Of a stretch of 64,000 nucleotides of DNA, positions 48,320-63,349 are shown one piece after another. The position numbers and the translations under genes are program-made. The DNA comes from Pontederia crassipes (taxonomy: Eukaryota; Streptophyta; Magnoliopsida; Commelinales; Pontederiaceae). How positions within the stretch are numbered: position 1 is the stretch's first letter; every line of letters starts with the position of its first letter. The notes below the pieces were generated by a model. The model had not been told where the DNA came from. It did no database searches and saw only the letters and a list, made by a program, of their open reading frames with translations. The stretch spans positions 20,418,501 to 20,482,500 of the forward strand of contig CM060196.1 of the NCBI GenBank assembly GCA_030549335.1, given 5' to 3'.

Positions 48320-51300
48320 TCATTGTTCTGGCGGCCCAGCCGGAAACTGCCCCCAGCACATGGCTGGATGTGCATGCCTGGATCCAAGGAGTTCTGCATC
48401 AAATTGAAAGAAATATAAGTAATACTGCCACTGATACATGACACATTTATTGATTTCATACTGTGCGCAACTTCTTTTTTTGTGACCATGTGCTTCTGAT
48501 AAAAAAATGTTCCAATGAAACAACTATGAAATGCGAATCAACTATGAAATGCTTCAGAAGTGGAAGGAAAAATATGATTATGCAATGAAGACATACCATG
48601 TGCTACATCATCAGTGAAGTTCCCTTGATTGGCTTTGTCAAACTGCAAACTTTCAGCAACAACGCTTTCAACTGGATTTTCTAATCTATCACATTGCCCA
48701 GATATAAGAGCTGGCATTTCAGGTGGTCTAGATGGAAGAACTTGGTCCAATTGATCTATAAGCATATCTGATTGACCTTCCATGAAGGCATATGAATCAA
48801 CAGTTTTCGCAGCTCTTGCAGCAGCTATACTAAAAATGCGGCAAAGAAAATTATATCGTTTTGTGAGAGATGATTGACTGTCCACATCAAAAAATGGTTC
48901 GTTTAAATCTCTGGTCTTGGCATCTTTTCTCCATCTCTTCAAAATATACATTGGTGGAAGATCCTTGATATTCCGAGTATCAAGTACTTTTAGCACATGG
49001 CGACACTGTATTCCAACAAGTTCAAATTTTTTACAACTGCAAGTCATAGCGCCATCTAAAGAATTAAACTTGACCAAGTGTTCTCTAGGGTTCTCCTCAA
49101 GGGTAACTTTATATTCACTTATTGTCCCAACTTCACCACAACGATAAAGTACACAGTCCATGTATAATTCAAATTCTCTTTCGAACATTTTATATGCAGC
49201 TGGTGTGTAAGCATTTGCAGCTTGCCTTAACATACGCATAGAAGGAGGTTTTTTGCTTATTTGATTAGCATTGATATCAGATTGCACTTCTGCATACCGT
49301 CTCTCACCTAGTATTCTTTCATAATGCTCCAAAAAGCTCAGAAGTTCCATTTCCATACTCAAATACTTTTTTAGCTCACTATGCAAGCTCTCCTTTTGTT
49401 GTATGCTTTTGATATCTGCATGAAACGCTTGCTGCCCATATACCAATGCCCATTTCTCTTTTTCCTCAAAAAGCTTGGTCAACCATGAATTATCTTTAAG
49501 GTCATACTTCTCGCACATTGTTTTCCATGTAGTCAAGAATTCTTCCTCATCTTCACAATCAAAAAGGCATCTACTAAAGTCATATCCTAGAGTTCTTGAA
49601 CCATGAAATGCCTGACTTAGTTGTTCAGCAGCATTTTGGTAAATATGCCACACACAAAAACGATGATTCGTTCCTGGCCAAATTGCAGCTACTGCATCGC
49701 TGATTCCTTCAGCGCGGTCTGTTAAAAGTGTCTTTGGCTGTTTTCCACCCATGGCATTCTTGAAGGTCTCAAACAACCACATCAAAGATTCTGTACTTTC
49801 ATCATAGAGTAGTGCAGAGCCAAAAATAATAGTTTGCCTATGATGGTTAACACCTGTAAATAATGCAAAAGGCCTGCCATAATCAAGAATCTTGTACGTA
49901 GTATCAAAGCATACAACATCACCAAAATAATTGAAATCCATCATCGACTGTGCATCAACCCAGAAAAAGTTGGTCATGTTATCATCCTCATCAACTTGTA
50001 TGGCATAGAAGAATGATGGGTTGACATCTTGCATCTTTTGCAGGTACTCCAATGTAGCTCCAGCATCACCTAAGGCCGGAGCCTTTACACGCTTGGACCG
50101 CAAATAGTTTTTGTTATCTAAAGGTAGTTGGTGACATCTTAGGTCCTTGTTGGCAGAATCATCTGCAGACCCATCAGCAATGTCTACACCATCATCTAGT
50201 GCACTTTCTGCATTAAAAGGTGCAACGACATCAGAAGAAGAAGGGGCAGACAACTGATGGTTATGGCACGTCACAAATTCTGTCACGGTGTATTTGCCGC
50301 TAGGTGCAATTCTGATGATCATGCATGCAGGACAACCAGTTCTAGTTTCTGGTCGGGGTTTCTTCACCCTATGTGCACCTTTCTTCTTCTCACGGAAACC
50401 TTCCCTGGAACACACAAACATTCGTCTAGTGATAACGTTTTCTGCATTCACTGTCATGCTTGCTCTCCTAACACTGAATCCCATCCTTGCCGCATACATG
50501 CTGTAAAATTCATACGCTTCATCCTCAGTTTCAAAATCTGGTGTCCTCACTGTATCATCCACCAAAACTGCTCGTTCAAGTCGACATTTACGTCTTAGCT
50601 TCTTGGCTTTCAACATATGGATTGTAGACACTGTTGCAAGTTGGTGATTGTGGTTTGGCACAAATTCTGTCACTCGATATTTTCCATTAGGTGTGAGCCT
50701 GATAGTCATGCATGCTGGGCAACCGATTCTTGTTTCCGGTCGTGGACACTTTGCTTCCTTTGCTCCTTTTTTCTTCTCCCGGAAGCCTTCTCTGGAGCAC
50801 ACAAAAGTCCTCCTCGTAATGATATTCTTTGACGTAGTCCACAAAGTTGACCTTCTAACAAAGAATCCCACACTTTCTGCATATGTATTATAGAAGTCAT
50901 ATGCATCATTTTCAGTATCAAAAAGCATATCGATCTTAGGCACCAACTTCTCAATACTAGGGTCCATCATTGTTGTCGGATCAGAGTTTGCTACACCAGA
51001 CATACCTCTCTGGTCATCCAAAAGACAGTTGCAAATTAGTCATGAAAGGAAATTAGATAACACAGAAACTACAATTACAAAACATTCCTGATGAATTAAT
51101 ATCATTCAGCCACCATGCTTGCATTAAACGTAATGGTAACAGGAAACAGTTGAGTCATAAAGGAAGAACTGCACGCACCACTTCACTGTTGTGCAAAGAC
51201 GAACTGTCCTGCTTCAACGATGCAGGCTGTTGAGCAGCATGCGGTGGAGTTGGAGACCATATAACAACGGGAGCTGGCCACACGTGGAGTAGCTGTTGTT

Positions 51301-51403
51301 CCGAGGCCGGAATCCACTCAACATACAAAGGCCTGACTGACTGGACTGTCTGAGAGGAGGATGTTGTGTTAGGGACCACAACAGGATTTTTATTGCCCTT
51401 CAT
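48320..51403 (-). CDS. FAR1-RELATED SEQUENCE protein (FRS5-like), domesticated MULE transposase
   Basis: A nuclear DNA-binding regulator of the FHY3/FAR1 family (light and developmental transcription in known members). The main exon, 51009-48597, has two FAR1 zinc-binding domains at about 50920-50640 and 50510-50255, both with VCSREGFREKKKGA and CPACM. Next come a MULE transposase core at 49930-49630 (VVCFDTTY, LLTDRAEGISDAV, HRFCVWHIY) and a SWIM finger near 49045 (CSCKKFELVGIQCRH). The last exon, 48393-48320, follows an intron with phase-matched GT-AG ends and finishes AGPPEQ. An upstream exon, 51403-51179 (MKGNKNPVV...HNSEV), joins in phase and gives 903 aa. If it is not used, translation starts at ATG 51003, giving 826 aa. 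Intron retention at the 3' end would stop at 48538. No breaks in the main exon. The family is certain; the exact subgroup and first exon are inferred. Confidence 0.9.
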
Positions 51404-52582
51404 GCTGGGAACTCCGTTGACTCATCAAGGATGTTACCGGGCAATCCCTCATGGGCCGATGTGCAGAAATCAAAATTCTTTGTTATCCACTATACCTGAG
51501 AAAAAGTAACTATCATAAACTTGAGAAAACTATCTCCGCCAATCAACCAACTTTTCCCAGCTCTTACACACCAAAATTATGTATTTCCGAATCTTAGCAC
51601 TCAATGCCTTATCAAGAAGCCAACTTTCCTCTCAATTTTAGTAGAATGATAAAGAAAGAAAGGAAATGAATTCGTAACGTAAGCCTGGAAGATACGACTA
51701 CAAGAAAACATTGAAAGAATAATCAGAGGAAGCCTAATTCCTTACATTTTCTTTTTGCTGGCAACTTTAAACATGCCAACTATTTCCAATATCTGCCCTA
51801 AAAAGAGGGCCAATTCCCAACAAAAAGATTGCTCTTTTTTTCTATTTCCCAGAGGAAATGACAGTAAGGAAGCACAGAGGCGGATCGATCTGAAAGGGAA
51901 ACGGAAGGAAAGAGATGCAGGAATCGAAGGATAAGAAAGAAATGGCCCTCGAAGGAGATCGTCAGACAGCGGAGCGCCAAGGAACAAACGGAACCACGAG
52001 TGAAAGAAATAAGAACAAGGATGGGGAGAGGGGAAGTAAGACCTGTCGATTGGCCTTGTTTCGCTTGGCACCTTGTCGTCGACGTCGCCGTCCGGTGGCC
52101 GAGCAGCTGGTGGTGGAGTTGGTCGTCTTCCTTTTTGCTTTGGGCGTTGGAGTGGTGGTCAGTGTTCGGGTCCGTCCATTGGTTTGGCGACCGAGTCGAA
52201 CCCAATTTATCGGGTTGACCCCTCTCTTTTCTTTCTTTATAAAAAAAGGGGAAATTTTTAATTAATTGCCACCTTCATCCATTTCTCGTCTTACATTTGC
52301 CAATTTTATATTTCGCCCGCCGTATGGAAAAAAAGGGATAAAATATGGTAAAGAAATCTGAACAGTCCAATGTCGGATGCCTTTCTGCGTTAGACGGCCG
52401 CGATTCGAAGTTACAATTGCAAATCTTGGGTGGATTCCGTTCGAGTTAAATTAAAAATTTGGGAGTGCAATCTTCTAACTGGGACGGAAGGATTTGGAGG
52501 ATTTTAACACTTCGGCGGCGCCGGCGAACGGAGAGTGGAATAGGAAGAGGAGGAACTGAGCGGCGGGCCACCGGCCGCCGCG
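51404..52582. promoter_or_regulatory. Divergent (head-to-head) promoter region, FRS / DUS
   Basis: The two start codons are 1.18 kb apart on opposite strands. 51800-52200 is GC-rich and probably the 5' leader of the - strand gene; a possible donor CAG/GTCTTAC lies near 52040. 52440-52580 is GC-rich and would be the leader of the + strand gene. The region between, about 52200-52440, is the likely shared promoter. No clear TATA box in either direction. Confidence 0.5.
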
Positions 52583-57137
<4,555 letters not shown>

Positions 57138-58167
57138 ATGAGGCCTTGTTCTTTGCAACCTTCTGAGAGTGACAAAGGATATGTTGTTGACTAACTATAT
57201 TCCAGGTAATATTAGCTATGGCTGTCATGATTTTTGAGTAAAAAAAAAAAATCTTAAATTTTGACTTCCTTGTTCCACAAAACATCAATTGTATTGCATA
57301 TCTGTCTTTGCAAGTACTATTTTTCGTGGTTGCATTATGAAGTGCTAATTTCTTATACTTAGATGTCTTCTTATCCATTATATATGCACAGTGGTATGAT
57401 TTTATTAGTTGGCTAAATGTGATTCTAGTGAGTTTCTTACTGGTTTACTTTTTAGTACTTTTAGAGATGGTGATGGGCTATAACTAATGCTTCTTGTAAG
57501 GACATGATGTTGTTTGATTCAATTTCTGAAGAGGAATTGGTTTTTTACTTTTTCACACGGTAATATATAAGGGAATAAGTTCCTCTGGAAAAAGAGAATA
57601 GCACTTCTTGGTCACAGCAGAGAAAGTTTGTGCAATTTTGAGTTGAAATTGTTAGAAAAATGCCACTAGATAAGTGTTTTAAACACCTGGTTAAGAATGA
57701 CCTAACTGAGAATCTTTTAAATAAGGTTTGGATACTTTAATTAAACACCTGATTAACTCTGTACATTCGTTCTTCTAACCCTATAATTAAAATTTTTTTA
57801 ATAAATGGATAATTGACCCATTGCCAACATCCTATCTTTCTTTCAGAAAAAGAAGGTTGGGATAGTTTTTGTTGGACTTCTAGATCTTTTACTAATGAAT
57901 GGGTAAAATCATTTCTTTTTTGAAGGGTAAAAATATCATGGTCAGAACTCCCAATACAAACGAAGAATTTTGATTCATTGCTTATTTTTTTCTTCCATTT
58001 CTCTTTCTATCTCCCTCTGTTTTTGCCTACATATAAAGTGTGAATTTATTGGCTCCTAAAAAACATAATTTATTGGCTCATCCAGATCTCAGTTTTGAAG
58101 TTAATAAATATATGCAAATGGATCAATTATCCTCTATAGACAATCTTTGTCCCCAAGCTTTCCTTTC
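57138..58167. other. DUS 3' UTR and spacer
   Basis: The 3' UTR probably covers the first few hundred bases. Nothing else is recognised before the SINE. Confidence 0.5.
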
Positions 58168-58183
58168 TGTTTCATTAGAAATA

Positions 58184-58355
58184 CAATAACAACAAAGCCT
58201 TATCCCACTAGGTGGGGTCGGCTACATGGATCATACGACGCTTCGTTGATCCATGTTCATGAGATTCGACAGGGTTTTACGCTGGCTGTCGGGGCCTAAC
58301 ACAACCCTCCTCCTTTATCCGGGCTTGGGACCGGCTATAAAACATAGGCGGAGTT
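58184..58355 (-). mobile_element. SINE with TTG-repeat tail, copy 1
   Basis: On the - strand it starts AACTCCGCCTATG and ends CTAGTGGGATAAGGC, then TTTGTTGTTATTG. A perfect 16-bp target duplication TGTTTCATTAGAAATA flanks it (58168-58183 and 58356-58371). The 3' end matches the plant Au-SINE/RTE-type tail (family knowledge). No clear pol III B box is seen, so a 5'-truncated RTE LINE is an alternative. Confidence 0.88.
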
Positions 58356-58371
58356 TGTTTCATTAGAAATA

Positions 58372-58919
58372 TTAGTTGTTATTTGACCATCATCCATCAG
58401 TCCATCTTGTCTACGAATTCTTGTCCTCTTGGGTAGTGGTGATAAGAATCTGTACAGTAACTAATTATTTTTTTTTAAATTTTTTTGCTTATTCCCTTGT
58501 TTAAAGTAAACTTAACCTTTTATAGTTAATGCCAACGTTGCCAAACACGTAAAATGGACTTGACAAGGGAGGGTAGAAAAAACACGTAATCGTGAAGACA
58601 TTAGCACGACATAGCCGATTCTACTAGATTAACTAATGAATATATTTATTTATTTATTTGTACGGAAAAAGTAAGATAAGAAAAAAGTTTGTATTAAAAC
58701 ATAGACATTAATCAAGTTAGCAAACAAAACATTAATAGAACATGTCATCAAAACATGAATAATAATGCATAACTATTAAAACAATTGCATTTTCTTCAAT
58801 AAAATATTAATGAAACAAATCATCAAAGTTTCCACGTTGATAACAGGATTCATGTTGTTAACAGAATTAAAATCACAATTAAGGTTATAAATTTATAAAA
58901 ATTAATATTTTAAGGACCA
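58372..58919. other. Spacer, no gene seen
   Basis: AT-rich; no recognisable feature. Confidence 0.5.
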
Positions 58920-58935
58920 TAAATCGCACTAAAAA

Positions 58936-59036
58936 TGGCTGCTAGAGAAACTGGTGCTCTTCAGGCTGCCAAAAATTTGTTAGAAAAGCAAGTCGAGGAA
59001 CTTACATGGCGCCTTCAACTGGAAAAACGCATTAGG
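58936..59036 (+). pseudogene. Orphan myosin XI exon
   Basis: The frame (its A of ATG supplied by the target duplication) reads [14 protein letters not shown], then [15 protein letters not shown], the neck/coiled-coil start of plant class XI myosins. It stops at CGCATTAGG/GTGAGT, a good splice donor kept from the parent gene. No motor domain, IQ exons or tail are nearby. The parental gene is not in this window. Confidence 0.88.
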
Positions 59037-59710
59037 GTGAGTATATTATATCTTGCTATAGTTGGAATAAGTACATCACTCCTCTTTCTTGTACAAAAAG
59101 CAGGGGAGACAGAGTAGTTTTTTGGAAGATGTCCCACCTTATTTGCTTTTTCTCCCATGTTTTTTAGAGCATTACCCTCCATCCATACTTGTAAAATTTT
59201 ATGACTTTTTGGTATTAATACAAAGAGGATGATCACCCAACCTCTCCTAGTCATCCTTTTCCCCCTCAATAGACGAATCTCAAGATTATTGATCTTTACG
59301 TCATCTTCGCCATCACTACTGCAGTCATTCAGGTATTGGGCACCGAGCTAGTGCTTTATTTATTTATTTTTTTCTTTCCAGTTCTTGTGTTTGTGTCACA
59401 AACAACTAAAGACGGCAGCAAAAGTGGTATTTTTATGGGAAGGCATAATGGTATTTTCCTTTAATTTTTGAGTTTTCCTTGCAACTAAAGACTAAGTTCT
59501 GTTGTTCATCTAAGACCACCCTGAAATTTGGCTCTTCTCAGTGTATTTGTTTTTAGCAAACCTGGTGATCTGTATTAAAAATGCTGTGGAGCAGCTGATT
59601 TCAAGTCAGAATTGACTGATTGATCTTAGTTTTGGTCGATTCCAAGCTGATAAACTAAACGACCCTCTTCAATCAACTGGATCAGAATGCTTAACTGGAT
59701 CAGAATGCTT

Positions 59711-59907
59711 AACTCCGCCTATGTTTTATAGCCGGTCCCAAGCCCGGATAAAGGAGGAGGGTTGTGTTAGGCCCCGACAGCCAGCGTAAAACTCTGTTGA
59801 ATCTCATGAACATGGATCAACGAATATATTGAGCGGAATGGCGTCGTATGATCCATGTAGCCGACCCCACCTAGTGGGATAAGGCTTTGTTGTTGTTGTT
59901 GTTGTTG
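59711..59907 (+). mobile_element. SINE with TTG-repeat tail, copy 2
   Basis: Starts at AACTCCGCCTATG like copy 1 and ends GGGATAAGGC, then TTTG(TTG)n. Very similar to copy 1 but with about 18 extra bases near 59823-59840. An 18-bp tandem duplication (AACTGGATCAGAATGCTT) lies just before it at 59675-59710. It forms the 3' end of the larger retro-insertion. Confidence 0.88.
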
Positions 59908-60005
59908 TAAATCGCACTAAAAAAAGAAACCATAAGTTCATAAAAAATGAGCAGATCGTGGACCCTGTCTGGAGGCAGTTTGCGAATAAGAACTTGGATC
60001 TTCTG

Positions 60006-60334
60006 CGGGTCTGTTTGGATTGAAGTGAGATGAAGGTAAGGAGGGGTAGGGGAAGGGAAAAATTTTCCCCCAGTTTGGATAAGATTTTAAGAGAGGGAAA
60101 TGGAGGGGAGATTCTCCTTCATTCCCCTCCATCCGTGTTAATTTTTTTCAACCCTGATTTGAGGTGTAGATGAGGGAAAAATCTAAACATTTTATTATCA
60201 GTTTTACCTTCCCTTCCCCTTCCTTCTCCTCCTATAACCATATCCAAGCAGGGTTAATCTTTTTTCATTCATTTCCCTCCCTCCCTTCCCTGTTTTTCCT
60301 TTCCCTTAATGATCCATTATCCAAACAAGACCTT
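60006..60334. mobile_element. hAT-like MITE, about 330 bp
   Basis: The left end GGGTCTGTTTGGATTG and the reversed right end AAGGTCTTGTTTGGATAA are inverted. The interior has complementary runs of GGGGAAGGGAAAAA and CCCTTCCC types. The target duplication is not clear. Confidence 0.65.
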
Positions 60335-60705
60335 AGGGTACGCCAAGCGGGTGTGGAAGCCTGAAGGCCCCCTCTTCCTCTGTGTGTGTGAGAGAGAGCT
60401 CTTCGAGCAGTGAAAGCAGTGAGCAACTCCCATGCACAGTGGCTCCCTGCTCATGAGCAAGGAGAGAGAAGGTAGCAACCGATCAATAAATGTGGCGGTT
60501 GCAATCCAAATAGCAGGTTTGCGATAGTGGTAAGAAATGAACACGAGTGCATAACAAATTAGGGCATTAGTTTTTCTTTTGTGAGGCTCATCCCCTCAGG
60601 TGTCCCTCATGGGTTAGCTGTCCACCATGAGCATGTCCACCAATCCTATCAAAGCACACGATTTTACTGCATGCCAATAAAAAAAAAAACCCAAGCTAGG
60701 GTTGA
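60335..60705. other. Spacer, no gene seen
   Basis: No coding, RNA or terminal-repeat signal recognised. Confidence 0.5.
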
Positions 60706-60967
60706 GCACGTGGCTGCAGACTAGAGTTACATTTAATAGGACTTCTTCATCTAGAAGTTCACACGTACTTGATTTGGTGCATACTGATATCTGCTATATG
60801 AAGGATAAAATTCTAGGTGGTGCTATTTATTTTGTTACATTTATTGATGACCATTCTAGAAGAGTCTGGGCCTTTCCTATAGCACACAAAAATCAGGTGT
60901 TGACAGAGTTCAAGAAGTTTCATGCCAAAGTCGAAAGAGAAACTGGCAAGAATGTCACAAGGCTTTA
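60706..60967 (+). pseudogene. Ty1/copia integrase fragment, second copy
   Basis: The frame reads QTRVTFNRTSSSRSSHVLDL, then CYMKDKILGGAIYFVTFIDDHSRRVW, KNQVLTEFKKFHAKVERETGK and a stop. Better preserved than the inverted copy at 41931-42411 and sharing its unusual CYMKDKILGG. Both ends are truncated. Confidence 0.88.
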
Positions 60968-61166
60968 AAATCACACTTTTACTCCAATTTGGATACTATA
61001 AGGGTCGTGAAATCAGTATTACATGCTTGAGAAGTCATATTCATGCCGTTACAAAGCTGTTATGGATCGTTACGAAGGTTGATTGCGAGATTTCTTCTGC
61101 TTTTCTTGAGGATCGATCATTATGAAGTATTTTAAAGTTGACATAGTTTTGACAATTATGGTTGGC

Positions 61167-61552
61167 TAGGGACCCAGTGAACTCGAAGACACGACCCGAC
61201 CTCAACTCGAAGGGGGATTGGGTCATGTACAGGTTGGGATTTTGCAACCTGAGTCGACCTAGACCCAACACGATGATCCCATAATTTTTTATTCATTTTT
61301 AATCATGTATTTGATTTAAAATTTTAAAAATATTGAAATAAAATATTTTTAGTATGAAAATAATATTTAAATATCGAAAAACTTATTTTTATGCTTTGAA
61401 GTAAATATTAAATAATCTTTTTTATATTAAAAATGTAAAAAAGTAAGAAAAGAATTAAAAAATAGAGTGTTGGACGGGTGATGGGACCCAACCCGAATTT
61501 GCAACTCCAAAGGGCGTCGACCCGACTCGACCAACTTGGCTCGTGAACACCC
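61167..61552. mobile_element. Small DNA transposon, 386 bp, with 11-bp direct repeats
   Basis: TTATGGTTGGC occurs at 61156-61166 and 61553-61563, just outside. Imperfect inverted ends AGTGAACTCG and, reversed, TGTTCACGAG are visible, with CGACCCGAC-type repeats internally. It resembles plant hAT-type non-autonomous elements. hAT duplications are 8 bp, so three bases may match by chance. Confidence 0.65.
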
Positions 61553-61563
61553 TTATGGTTGGC

Positions 61564-63349
61564 CCTCTCAAGTGAAAAAAATATGTAGTTGGCTTTATGC
61601 ACTAGGTGTGCTTTTTTTTGAAAGACAAAAAAAGATGCGAGTAGCAAGCTAGTAATAATACCAAATCACTGTTGTACTTTTTGTCTCTCTTATATAGTTC
61701 AGTGTCAGAAATTTCCTTTAGCTTGCCAAGTTTAACAATCCAGTTGGGTCAGTGATATCCCAAGTGTTAAAACTGTTTGGAAGACTTGATAACAAAGCCA
61801 AAATCCATTTGTAGTATGGGTACTTAATGATATAAATGGCCAAAGAGCTAGAAAGGGCCAGTTAAAACCGATATTTGCAAAATACATCATATAAATAAAA
61901 ACTTGTTTGTGTGATTGGCCCTCTGAGGCGGAAGTCGATTGATTTGTTCATCGCATAATTGTTTGTGCACTTTTACCACCTTGCTAATGAAGGTCAAGAA
62001 GTATACTTTTAACTGCTCGAAGGCAGATCTATAGGCTTGGTAGTTAACAAAGGATCAATGGCCAGTCTTTAATACTGTTAACAACATCACTGTGGATAAA
62101 ACATGCCATCAATTTAGTCATTATAATTATGTTCTTGTTGCTTGTTGTACCTTTGTTTGAACAATGGAAACTGATGTTAGAATTTCATGTGATATCAGTA
62201 GAATGTGTGTTGCAATTTTAAAAGTATCACATCAAAACAATTAAGAAGCATCCAACAAATTATCTCATTTTATTTTGCCATTAAAGGTAGAGTTGAAGCT
62301 GGTCTTGTGAGTTCTTTCTGAACTTTCTTATGGGATCAAAACCGTCCGTGTATTGGGAGTACAAGTTTGAGAACTGCTACCAGGAAATTATATCTAACAG
62401 TCAAAGTCATGGGGAAAATGAGCTATGCTACTAACAAGAAAGCAATTGCTGATTTTTCTGTTCTTTAATTTTTCTATTCATGATCATTTGATTAGCATCC
62501 TCATTCAAGAGGACATCTGCAAATGGTACAAAAGCTAAAAGACGGGTCTCACGATCTTCTATTGTCTTTTGCAGGTTGATAAGCGTCCACTAGGCAACGT
62601 TGTATTTTATTTACCCAAAGTACCAAACAACGCAAGTGAGGAGCTACAAACCATTCGTTGGATCGTTTTGATTTATACCATAATTGACACCAAATTTCGG
62701 TTGCTAGATGTAAAATCAGTCATGGAAGCAATAAGGTGAATTTTAGCAGCATATTTCTGAGTGTTTAAGACATTTAAAGTTACTTATTCATGACCTGGTA
62801 CAGACTGATTCTGAACATCCAACTTGAACACGAGAAGGATTGATTGTTGTAATCGTTCAAGGCATTTGTGTGTGTATATCAGGAAACTATTTGATGTTTC
62901 AGAGATATACAAATCACAGGCCCCTTTAGTATATATTTTTTGAGAGCAGATAGGATGACTACCATTTTGGTAGACATACAAATTTATTAATGATAAAAAG
63001 AGATTACATCGTGATTACAACAAAAGTAGTTGAATGATGAATTCTCTCTCCACCACTACTTGCACCGATCATATGTTACATAATTCTACAGCTTTTGTGA
63101 CAATATTATTCGTGTAGTAATTTTCCCACTTAGTTCGTGGGTCAAACCTACTCTTCTCAAAAAAAAGTACCCATTCCTGAAGATGATTGCATTTTTTTAT
63201 GATCAGATTGTCCATATTTGCTCCGCCTCGAGACATACCATTGTTGGTTTCCCATCATATTACCACTCCGAAATGAGCTCCAAAATGTTTCTACTGATGA
63301 TACATTAAGTTATTGACTTCCGGTGATTGTCCATACTTCTCTTGTTATC
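61564..63349. other. Intergenic, no gene confirmed
   Basis: A possible exon-like frame runs from about 62575 (after TTTTGCAG) to 62737, reading VDKRPLGNVVFYLPKVPNN... and ending at TGA. I do not recognise it. Otherwise AT-rich sequence. Confidence 0.4.

Larger units (their letters stand above)
58936..59907 (+). mobile_element. Chimeric retro-insertion: myosin XI exon + intron + SINE
   Basis: A perfect 16-bp duplication TAAATCGCACTAAAAA flanks this 972-bp unit (58920-58935 and 59908-59923). The unit starts with a myosin XI exon, continues with its unspliced GT intron side and unassigned sequence, and ends with a SINE and a (TTG)n tail abutting the duplication. A TSD of this length and a 3' tail are hallmarks of LINE-type target-primed insertion. 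It therefore entered as one RNA-derived piece. Not a functional gene. Confidence 0.85.

Noticed and set aside
50257-50893. + strand frames of 71-113 codons, mutually similar
   Set aside because: Antisense shadows of the two FAR1 domains of the FRS gene; their similarity comes from the domain duplication.
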